Positions 46,047 to 53,281 of a stretch of 64,000 nucleotides of DNA are shown here, one piece after another. Origin of the DNA: Sulfurovaceae bacterium (GTDB lineage: Bacteria > Campylobacterota > Campylobacteria > Campylobacterales > Sulfurovaceae); assembly GCA_028714675.1 (NCBI GenBank), contig JAQTLV010000006.1, forward strand, positions 1 to 64,000. The letters are read 5' to 3'. The notes beneath the pieces were generated by a model that saw nothing but the letters and a program-made list of their open reading frames with translations, ran no database searches and was not told the origin of the DNA. The position numbers and the translations under genes are program-made. Each line of letters starts with the position of its first letter. The stretch's first letter is position 1.

Positions 46047-47516
46047 ATGCAATCAAACGCTGCATTGGAATATGATTATACCGTAGCAAAGTTGTTTACT
46101 TATACAGCAATTTTGTTTGGGATTATTGGTATGACGGTTGGTACACTAATCGCCGCACAATTGGCATTTCCGGAGTTAAACTATTTAATTGGTGAATATG
46201 GTACTTTTAGTAGACTTAGACCACTTCACACTGACGTAGTTATCTACGGATTTATGCTTAGTGGAATTTGGGCAACATTTTATTATGTTGGACAAAGAGT
46301 ACTTAAAGTATCAATGGCTGAGTCAAAATTTTTGATGTTTTTAGGTAAATTTCACTTTGGCTTATATTTTGTGGGAGCACTTGCAGTAGTTGTTTCACTA
46401 TTACTAGGTATCACACAATCAAAAGAATATGCTGAATTTGAATGGCCTTTTGACATTGTAATAGTAGTTATTTGGGTAACTTGGGGTCTTTCTATTTTTG
46501 GTCTTATAGGCATTAGAAGAGAAAAATCTCTTTATATATCACTTTGGTATTATATAGCTGCATTTTTGGGTGTTGCTATGCTTTATCTATTTAACAACAT
46601 GGCAGTTCCTACTTATTTTGCAAGTGGTGGAATTGGTAGTATTTTACACTCAGTTTCTATGTATTCTGGTACAAATGATGCTCTTGTTCAATGGTGGTTC
46701 GGACACAATGCTGTTGCGTTCGTATTTACTGTTGCAATTATTGCTCAAATTTATTACTTCTTGCCAAAAGAGTCAGGTCAAGCAATCTACTCATATAAAC
46801 TTTCACTTCTTTCTTTCTGGGGATTAATGTTTGTTTATCTATGGGCTGGATCTCATCACCTTGTTTGGTCAACTGTTCCAGATTGGATGCAAACAATGGG
46901 TACTGTGTTCTCAGTTGTTCTAATCTTGCCTTCATGGGGATCAGCTATTAATATGCTTCTTACAATGAAAGGTGAGTGGAATCAACTTACAGAGAACCCA
47001 CTTATCAAATTGATGGTACTTGCGTCTACATTCTATATGCTTTCAACAATTGAAGGTCCTATTCAATCAATTAAATCAGTAAATGCGATTGCGCACTTTA
47101 CAGATTGGATTCCTGGTCATGTTCATGACGGTGTTCTTGGTTGGGTTGGATTTATGACTATGGCAGCACTATTTCATATGGCTCCAAGAATGTTCAAAAA
47201 AGAGATTTATTCTAAAAAACTTATTGACATACAATTTTGGGTTCAAACAACAGGTATCGTACTTTACTTTACTTCTATGTGGATCGCTGGTATTACTCAA
47301 GGTATGATGTGGAGAGCAGTTGATGAGTATGGTAACTTGATGTATAGCTTTATAGATACTGTTGCTGTATTACATCCTTACTATACCATAAGAGCAGTTG
47401 CAGGTCTTTTATATTTGGTTGGTTTCTTCATATTTGCATATAATATGGTAAGAACTATGACTTCTGCGAAAAAAATTACAGAAGAGCCGGCAAATAGAAC
47501 GCCTATGGCAGCGTAA
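46047..47516 (+). CDS. ccoN: cbb3-type cytochrome c oxidase subunit I
   Basis: Catalytic subunit of the high-affinity proton-pumping oxidase; binds haem b and the haem b3-CuB site. 489 residues from ATG 46047, with AAGGGGG seven bases before it; upstream in-frame starts are not supported. Twelve predicted helices. Haem/copper ligands: the His in RPLHTDVVIYGFMLSG, the CuB His/Tyr helix WWFGHNAVAFVF, GSHHLVWSTVPDWMQ with two adjacent His, and GHVHDGVLGWVGFMTM with the high-spin haem ligands. First gene of ccoN-O-Q-P-DUF4006-small ORF-unknown-fixH; a short leader follows the promoter. Confidence 0.98.
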   Translation: MQSNAALEYDYTVAKLFTYTAILFGIIGMTVGTLIAAQLAFPELNYLIGEYGTFSRLRPLHTDVVIYGFMLSGIWATFYYVGQRVLKVSMAESKFLMFLGKFHFGLYFVGALAVVVSLLLGITQSKEYAEFEWPFDIVIVVIWVTWGLSIFGLIGIRREKSLYISLWYYIAAFLGVAMLYLFNNMAVPTYFASGGIGSILHSVSMYSGTNDALVQWWFGHNAVAFVFTVAIIAQIYYFLPKESGQAIYSYKLSLLSFWGLMFVYLWAGSHHLVWSTVPDWMQTMGTVFSVVLILPSWGSAINMLLTMKGEWNQLTENPLIKLMVLASTFYMLSTIEGPIQSIKSVNAIAHFTDWIPGHVHDGVLGWVGFMTMAALFHMAPRMFKKEIYSKKLIDIQFWVQTTGIVLYFTSMWIAGITQGMMWRAVDEYGNLMYSFIDTVAVLHPYYTIRAVAGLLYLVGFFIFAYNMVRTMTSAKKITEEPANRTPMAA

Positions 47517-47530
47517 GGAGGAGGTATAAT

Positions 47531-48196
47531 ATGTTTCATTGGTTAGAAAAAAATCCATTCTTTTTTGCAGTTGGTGTATTTCTTGTTATCGCATTCGCGG
47601 GACTTATAGAAATACTACCAAACTTTGCAGAGGCTTCTAGACCAGTTGTTGGTCTTAAACCGTACACAGTACTTGAACTTGCAGGTAAAGAAGTTTATAA
47701 AAAAGACAACTGTATCGCTTGTCATTCACAACTTATCAGACCTTTTAAATCTGAAACAGATAGATATGGTCAATATTCACTTTCTGGTGAGTATGCATAT
47801 GATAGACCATTCCTATGGGGTTCAAAAAGAACTGGTCCAGATTTGCATCGTGTAGGTAACTATCGTTCAACAGATTGGCATGAAAATCATATGTGGGATC
47901 CAAAATCAGTTGTACCACAATCAATTATGCCAGCATATAAACATATGTTTACAAACTTAGCTGATATTGATACTGCTTATGCAGAAGCACTAACTGTTAA
48001 AAAAGTATTTAATACTCCTTATGATGCTCCAAACGGAACAAAACTAGGAACTCTTGATGAAGGTCGAGCAGGCGCTCTTGAAGAAGCAAAAGCAATTGCG
48101 GCTGATATGAAAAATCAAGAAGTTAAAGATGCAGTTGCAGCTGGTAAAATACCAGAAATTGTTGCTCTTATAGCTTATCTAAATAGATTAAAATAA
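47531..48196 (+). CDS. ccoO: cbb3-type cytochrome c oxidase subunit II (monohaem)
   Basis: 221 residues. One N-terminal membrane helix (FFFAVGVFLVIAFAGL) and a periplasmic cytochrome c domain with the single haem motif CIACHSQLIRPF at about residue 61; the distal Met is likely in SIMPAYKHMF. Carries electrons from CcoP to the CcoN haems. Ends in EIVALIAYLNRLK. AAGGAGGAGG lies just before the ATG (TAAGGAGGAGGTATAAT), an exceptionally strong site, so high translation is expected. Confidence 0.97.
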   Translation: MFHWLEKNPFFFAVGVFLVIAFAGLIEILPNFAEASRPVVGLKPYTVLELAGKEVYKKDNCIACHSQLIRPFKSETDRYGQYSLSGEYAYDRPFLWGSKRTGPDLHRVGNYRSTDWHENHMWDPKSVVPQSIMPAYKHMFTNLADIDTAYAEALTVKKVFNTPYDAPNGTKLGTLDEGRAGALEEAKAIAADMKNQEVKDAVAAGKIPEIVALIAYLNRLK

Positions 48197-48205
48197 AAAG
48201 GGCAC

Positions 48206-48424
48206 ATGATGGACATAAAAGGGTTACAAGTATATGCTACTTTTTTTATGACCATTTTTTTGGTTGTGATGTTGTATGGATATATAGTTTATCTATATAG
48301 AAGTGAAAAAAAAGGCGTGAAGGATTATGAGAAATATGGGAAGATTGCACTTGATGATGAGATTGATAGTACTCCCATAGAAAAAAATCCTAAACTTGAT
48401 AATGAAGATAAAGGAGCGAAATAA
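48206..48424 (+). CDS. ccoQ: cbb3-type cytochrome c oxidase small subunit
   Basis: 72 residues. One membrane helix (ATFFMTIFLVVMLYGYIVYLY) followed by a basic then acidic cytoplasmic tail. Identified mainly by position between ccoO and ccoP and by the single-helix layout; CcoQ stabilises the complex or its assembly. AAAAAGGG precedes the ATG; the second ATG (48209) is an equally possible start. ccoP follows directly with no gap. Confidence 0.85.
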   Translation: MMDIKGLQVYATFFMTIFLVVMLYGYIVYLYRSEKKGVKDYEKYGKIALDDEIDSTPIEKNPKLDNEDKGAK

Positions 48425-49312
48425 ATGAATGGTTTAATGATAAAAGCATTAGCTTTCGCAGCAGTATTGATAATTGCTACCGTAGCAGTTGTAAATACTA
48501 TGCATATTGATTTAAATGATCCAGTTAATATGATTACTATGTTTGGTGCTGTAGCGATTGCGTTTATCACAACAGGTGTTGCAGTAAAATATATTAATCA
48601 AATGAAAACTGATAAATCTACTGGTGAACTTGTTGGTGAGAGATGGGATGGTATAGGTGAATATAGAAATGAACTTCCAAGTGGTTGGGCATTTTCATTT
48701 TTGGGTACTATTGTTTGGGCTTTGTGGTATTTCTTAGCAGGATACCCATTAAATGCATATAGCCAAATTGGTGAATATAATGAAGAGACAAAAGCGTATA
48801 ATACAAAATTTGAAGCTGCACATGCTAATGCAGATGCAGCTACTTTGATAGCTATGGGCGAATCAGTATTTTTGGTACAATGTGCACCATGTCATGGTGA
48901 AACAGGTGATGGTATGAGTGGTAAAGCTCAGAACTTCGTTAATAGAATCAGTAAAGATCAAGTTTTAGCTGTTATTAAAAATGGTTCAAATCAACTTGGC
49001 TATGCTATGGGTGCTATGCCTCCAATGTTAGCTCAAGGTGCTGATGCTGAAACTATTGCTACTTATGTGGCTGGTGGTATGCAAGGTACTGCTCCGGCAG
49101 CTTTCGCAACTTGTGTGGCTTGTCATGGAGCTGATGGCAAAGGGAATAACGGTACAGCACCAAATATAGCAGCTTATGACAATACTTTAATTTCTAAAGT
49201 TTTAGTAAATGGTAAAAAAGGTGCAATTGGTGCTATGCCTTCATTTAAAACAAGACTGACTCCGGTTCAAGAAAAAGCTGTAGCAGCTTATATTCAAACA
49301 ATTAAGGGGTAA
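48425..49312 (+). CDS. ccoP: cbb3-type cytochrome c oxidase subunit III (dihaem)
   Basis: 295 residues. Two N-terminal membrane helices, the second near ELPSGWAFSFLGTIVWAL and typical of CcoP, then two cytochrome c domains with CAPCHGETGDG and CVACHGADGKG. Methionine ligands are likely in GAMPPMLAQG and GAMPSFKTRL. Receives electrons from periplasmic carriers and passes them to CcoO. AAAGGAGCGAAATAA contains the ribosome site overlapping the ccoQ end. Standard length for the family. Confidence 0.97.
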   Translation: MNGLMIKALAFAAVLIIATVAVVNTMHIDLNDPVNMITMFGAVAIAFITTGVAVKYINQMKTDKSTGELVGERWDGIGEYRNELPSGWAFSFLGTIVWALWYFLAGYPLNAYSQIGEYNEETKAYNTKFEAAHANADAATLIAMGESVFLVQCAPCHGETGDGMSGKAQNFVNRISKDQVLAVIKNGSNQLGYAMGAMPPMLAQGADAETIATYVAGGMQGTAPAAFATCVACHGADGKGNNGTAPNIAAYDNTLISKVLVNGKKGAIGAMPSFKTRLTPVQEKAVAAYIQTIKG

Positions 49313-49315
49313 GAT

Positions 49316-49549
49316 ATGTCACAAGATAATACAAGTAGAGGTCTTTTTAAGCTCAACGGAATTACAGGAATGCTAATAGCTACTGTTTTATTGCTTTCAA
49401 TTTTAGCTGCTTTGACATTTTTGGGTCTAAAAACTCAACAAGCAAATGCAACTAACTATTATGATCCAGCTCCAATTGTTGGCAGCTTGGATAATGTACA
49501 AATGAAAAGCACAGACAATAAGCAACATGCATTTGTCGATGCAAAATAA
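49316..49549 (+). CDS. DUF4006 family small membrane protein
   Basis: 77 residues. One membrane helix (about 17-38, GMLIATVLLLSILAALTFLGL) with a short N-terminal cytoplasmic part (RGLFKLNGITG) and a polar exported tail. DUF4006 genes occur beside the cbb3 cluster in Campylobacterota and are presumed assembly or stability factors for the oxidase. AGGGGTAAGAT lies before the ATG, overlapping the ccoP end. Confidence 0.82.
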   Translation: MSQDNTSRGLFKLNGITGMLIATVLLLSILAALTFLGLKTQQANATNYYDPAPIVGSLDNVQMKSTDNKQHAFVDAK

Positions 49550-49558
49550 GGGGTTATT

Positions 49559-49660
49559 ATGATAAAAATTATGGATAAAGTTCTCACTATTATGTTAGTG
49601 GTTGCCGCTCTCGTAACACTTTGGGCCGTTGTAACTCCAAATCATTTATACATAGGTTAA
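49559..49660 (+). CDS. 33-aa single-helix membrane peptide in the cbb3 cluster
   Basis: Reads MIKIMDKVLTIMLVVAALVT and ends LWAVVTPNHLYIG. One hydrophobic helix of about 20 residues preceded by basic residues, so the N terminus should face the cytoplasm. AAGGGG lies at ideal distance before the ATG, and the gene sits nine bases after the DUF4006 gene and three before the next. Too short for usual ORF callers but flanked tightly by genes on both sides. Function unknown; a small oxidase subunit or assembly peptide is likely from position. Confidence 0.75.
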   Translation: MIKIMDKVLTIMLVVAALVTLWAVVTPNHLYIG

Positions 49661-49663
49661 AAC

Positions 49664-50269
49664 ATGAACAAAACATTTGCAAGGTTCACCTTGCTTGTTT
49701 TGTTGCTTACTTCAACTATTTTTGCAAATCCGATAATTAATGATGTTTTTTTAAATGAAAAAGCAAAAAAGATTATTACAGATATTTCCACCGAACTTAA
49801 ATCAAAAACAGGAATAAATACATATTTATATACTACAAATGATAATGTAGATCGTGGTGTTAGTATGTATGATTATGCAAGAAAATTTGATAGCAACTTA
49901 AGCAAGCCATATATAATTTTAATTTTTGCTCCAAATAATAAAAGAATTGGTATCATACCATCGTCTGAGAATTTAAAATCAATGTACAATGAATCTGATG
50001 TAAAAAATAATGCCATAGATGTGCTAAAAGATGAAAATGATGGAAATAAAATTGAGGATAAATACAATATCGCAATTGTCCAAAGTTTTTCCGAACTTTC
50101 TGACGAAGTAGCCAAAAGCAAAGGTATTGAGTTAAATAGTGTTTTGCCAAATGAAAGTCACTATATGGTAAATATCTTAAGAGCAATTATTTATATCGGG
50201 GCATTATTTGTATTTTGGATATTTGTAGGACGAGGCATATATCAAAGGTTTAAAAATGGAAGAAAATAA
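49664..50269 (+). CDS. Exported protein with possible TPM-like domain and C-terminal membrane helix
   Basis: 201 residues. Signal peptide about 1-21 (FTLLVLLLTSTIFANP). The periplasmic part (about 25-155) has the alternating pattern FLNEKAKKIITDISTELKSKTGINTYLY, then RKFDSNLSKPYIILIFAPNNKRIGII, reminiscent of TPM domains (remote similarity, by eye). One C-terminal membrane helix (about 169-190) and a basic tail. Overlaps fixH by 14 bases. Its place in the oxidase operon suggests an assembly role; function not known. Confidence 0.7.
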   Translation: MNKTFARFTLLVLLLTSTIFANPIINDVFLNEKAKKIITDISTELKSKTGINTYLYTTNDNVDRGVSMYDYARKFDSNLSKPYIILIFAPNNKRIGIIPSSENLKSMYNESDVKNNAIDVLKDENDGNKIEDKYNIAIVQSFSELSDEVAKSKGIELNSVLPNESHYMVNILRAIIYIGALFVFWIFVGRGIYQRFKNGRK

Positions 50270-50798
50270 AAAAACATATTGGCCTCACATGATAGTTGGC
50301 TTTCTTTTTTTAGGAATTGGACTTGGGATTTGGACGCTTAAATCGGCCTCATCACTACCTGTCGAAAGAGAAAATAAATACATGATGAGTTATCAAGATG
50401 CAGATGCAAATATAAATGAAATATTGGAAAAACAAGCATTATTTAGCCAAAATTACAGTATTAAAATTTTAAATACAAAAATTATACAAGTCGAGAAAGA
50501 CAAAAACAGCAGAAAAAGTTTTATAGATCCTATAGAACTAAAAAAAGGCGAAAATCAATTTAATTATAGTGTTGTTGATAAAAACGGTCAGGCTGTAAAA
50601 AATGCAGCTGTAACATTTATGTTAACGCGACCACATACAGATAAAGATGATCAAAAATTTGATAAAATAAATTTCGTAAATAATTCTTATCAAACACCAA
50701 AGATAAATATTACCAACATTGGTAGATATACATTGGTTGCAAGAGTTGAAATAGGCAAAACGATAGGCTTTTTGGAAACATCAGCTTATTTGCCTTAA
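50256..50798 (+). CDS. FixH-family protein (CcoH-like cbb3 oxidase assembly factor)
   Basis: 180 residues. One N-terminal membrane helix (MIVGFLFLGIGLGIWTL) with a periplasmic domain. The FixH/CcoH pattern is recognisable: YWPHMIVGF at the start, SSLPVEREN with MMSYQDADANIN after the helix, and a beta-rich C-terminal part (TFMLTRPHTDKDDQ). FixH proteins are needed for assembly of cbb3 oxidase, possibly in copper delivery. Last gene of the cluster; a terminator hairpin follows within 10 bases. Confidence 0.85.
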   Translation: MEENKKTYWPHMIVGFLFLGIGLGIWTLKSASSLPVERENKYMMSYQDADANINEILEKQALFSQNYSIKILNTKIIQVEKDKNSRKSFIDPIELKKGENQFNYSVVDKNGQAVKNAAVTFMLTRPHTDKDDQKFDKINFVNNSYQTPKINITNIGRYTLVARVEIGKTIGFLETSAYLP

Positions 50799-50805
50799 TA
50801 ATTAT

Positions 50806-50833
50806 AAGAGGAAGGCAAGAGGCGTTTCCTCTT
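50806..50833 (+). terminator. Terminator-like hairpin after the cbb3 cluster
   Basis: AAGAGGAA (50806-50813) pairs with TTCCTCTT (50826-50833) across a 12-base loop, closely following the fixH stop. The T-run after it is interrupted. Confidence 0.55.
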
Positions 50834-50906
50834 GTCTAATCTTTTATTAGTTAACTGCAACCTACCCACACAATACACAAATACCAATCACTAATCACTA
50901 ATATGT

Positions 50907-50912
50907 TATACT
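50907..50912 (+). promoter_or_regulatory. -10 element for addB, possibly leaderless
   Basis: TATACT ends five bases before the addB ATG at 50918. No ribosome site lies between, so a leaderless transcript is predicted. Confidence 0.4.
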
Positions 50913-50917
50913 AAAAC

Positions 50918-53281
50918 ATGAAAGAAAATCAAAATATACTTAAAGTTTATCCGACATCAAGAGCTATTAGAGAAGTAGCAAAAAGTTATCAGGATGATAA
51001 TATGTTTTTGCCTACTTTAATGCGTATAGATGAATTTGAAGATAGAGCCATATCTACAGATGAAGATGTAGTTATGATGGATAAATTAGAGAGAATTTTT
51101 TTGCTTAGAGAAGTGATTGGTGATACTAAATTTACTAAATTAAAATACAATCTTGACTTAGTGCATTTTTTTACACAAAGTGATGCAATTTTTAAATTTT
51201 TTGAAGAGTTGTCCTTAGAAGGTGTAGCTTTTGAGAATCTCAGATATTCTGATACTTATGGAGAGTTTGAAGAGCATATAGATATTTTAGAAAATTTGTT
51301 TTTAGATTATCAAGCATTATTAAAAAGCCGTAGCTTAACCGATAAATCTTTGTTGCCACAAAATTATACACTTAACAATGGATTTATAAGTTATTTCGAT
51401 GTTATTGAAATTTTTATCGAGGGTTATTTTAGTAACTTTGAATTTGAATTAATGGATAGCATTTCAAAAGTTACAAATCTTATTTTATATTTTCAAACAA
51501 GTAAGTTTACAAAAAAAATGCAAGATAGGTTTAAATTGTTTGGTTTAGATTTAGAAGATGAATTTGATTTTAAAATTGATTTTACAAATAAAAAAATTTT
51601 ATCTAAAGAAAAAATATCAACACATGCAAACATCAAAGTAATTTCAACAAAAGAGAGATTTGAGCAAGTCGGTATTGCTTTTATGGAGATTCAAAAGATG
51701 ATCGATAGTGGCATACAGGCAGATAAAATAGCTCTTATTACGCCAGATGAGAGTATCAAGGATGTATTAGATATATTTGATAAACACAATAATTTAAATT
51801 TTGCCATGGGGTTTGATTATAAAAATCAAAAAATATACAAAATTCTTGAGGCTTTAGAGCAATTTTGGAAAACATTAGACGCCAAAGATTATCAAAGAGT
51901 TTTGTCATATGGATTAAATTTAAACATTGATTTTGACTTTGAAAAAAATGTTGACTGTAAAGATTTTTTTGTATTTTTAAATGAGTTTAAACTTATTGAG
52001 ACTCCTCTAGACGAAAATTCTCAAGTTTTATCCAATCATAATGCAGAGGTGCAACAAAAGTATTTTTATATATCAATGGTGTTTAGTGAATATATTTTGA
52101 GTTATAAAGAGTGGCTTCACCTTTGGATGAATGTATTATCAGATATCACAATAGATGATATTGGCGGGGGAAAAATTACAGTAATGGGCGCATTGGAGAG
52201 TAGAAGCATCGTTTATGATGGGGTTGTGATAATTGACTTTAACGAGGGCATTATCCCATCATTACCAAGTAAAGATAGTTTTTTAAATTCAAGTGTTAGA
52301 GAATTTGCAAAGCTTCCTACAAAAAACGACAGAGAGGCATTGCAAAAGCAGTTATATAAACGAGTTATACAGAGATCTAAAAACTCTATTATTATATATT
52401 CTACAAGTGATGAAAAGTTGCCATCAAAATTTATTTATGAATTGGGATTTAAAAATATTTTTCAAGTAAGTCCATCTTCTAAGTTGTATTATGAAAAAGT
52501 TTTCTTGGAGGCTGTCGATAGTGATATAGAAGTTGTCTTTGATCCTTATTCTGTCTTGTGGTCATCAACTATGCTAAAAATATTTCTTGAGTGCAAGAGA
52601 AAGTATTATTATAGATATATAAAAAACATCAAGCAAAAAAAGACACAAGAAGAGAATGAGGGTAGCTTTATACATAAGTTATTAGAAAAAGTTTTTGAAA
52701 ATGAGAAATTTTTTGAAAAAAGTGAAAATTTATCAAAAAAAATTTCCAATATTTTAGAAACCATGCTTGATAATAGCCCTTATGGCTTATATCAAAAGCT
52801 TTTATACTCTCAAATGCTTACTGGCTTTATTCAAAATCAAATTTTACATTTTAAAGCCGGGTGGAGAGTTTCTGAAGTAGAAAAAATTATCAGAGGCAAT
52901 ATATCTGGATTGGAATTTCAAGGCAGATGTGATAGGGTAGATCAAGATAATACATCCACTTTCGTCATAGACTACAAAACAGGAAAATCAAATAAAGAAA
53001 ATAAAAGCAAAAATATTGAAACACAAAAAGATTTTCAGATGAATATCTATAAAGAGATATTGGGAAAACAATATAAAAATTTAAATCTAGCATTTGTGAA
53101 AGTGTTCGATGGAGGAGTATTTGAAGAGGTTAAGAATTTTGAAGAAAAAGACCAATATTTTTTTGAAGCTATAGATGAACTCAAAAAAACGAAAACATTT
53201 ATAAATTCTAAATGTGAAGATTTGAAAACTTGTGAATATTGTGAATTTGCACTTATGTGTCAAAGAGGAGAATACATATGA
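50918..53281 (+). CDS. addB: AddB-type double-strand break repair nuclease subunit
   Basis: 787 residues. C-terminal PD-(D/E)XK nuclease: QGRCDRVDQDNTSTFVIDYKTGK, read as GRCDRVDQ and VIDYKTGK, gives the catalytic Asp and Lys. A four-cysteine Fe-S pin surrounds it: one Cys in LECKRKYYYRY (about 566) and three in CEYCEFALMC (C-x2-C-x5-C) near the C terminus, exactly as in AddB. The long N-terminal part is a degraded helicase-like region with no Walker A, as expected. Partners AddA in end resection for RecA loading. The stop overlaps addA by ATGA. Confidence 0.9.
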   Translation: MKENQNILKVYPTSRAIREVAKSYQDDNMFLPTLMRIDEFEDRAISTDEDVVMMDKLERIFLLREVIGDTKFTKLKYNLDLVHFFTQSDAIFKFFEELSLEGVAFENLRYSDTYGEFEEHIDILENLFLDYQALLKSRSLTDKSLLPQNYTLNNGFISYFDVIEIFIEGYFSNFEFELMDSISKVTNLILYFQTSKFTKKMQDRFKLFGLDLEDEFDFKIDFTNKKILSKEKISTHANIKVISTKERFEQVGIAFMEIQKMIDSGIQADKIALITPDESIKDVLDIFDKHNNLNFAMGFDYKNQKIYKILEALEQFWKTLDAKDYQRVLSYGLNLNIDFDFEKNVDCKDFFVFLNEFKLIETPLDENSQVLSNHNAEVQQKYFYISMVFSEYILSYKEWLHLWMNVLSDITIDDIGGGKITVMGALESRSIVYDGVVIIDFNEGIIPSLPSKDSFLNSSVREFAKLPTKNDREALQKQLYKRVIQRSKNSIIIYSTSDEKLPSKFIYELGFKNIFQVSPSSKLYYEKVFLEAVDSDIEVVFDPYSVLWSSTMLKIFLECKRKYYYRYIKNIKQKKTQEENEGSFIHKLLEKVFENEKFFEKSENLSKKISNILETMLDNSPYGLYQKLLYSQMLTGFIQNQILHFKAGWRVSEVEKIIRGNISGLEFQGRCDRVDQDNTSTFVIDYKTGKSNKENKSKNIETQKDFQMNIYKEILGKQYKNLNLAFVKVFDGGVFEEVKNFEEKDQYFFEAIDELKKTKTFINSKCEDLKTCEYCEFALMCQRGEYI

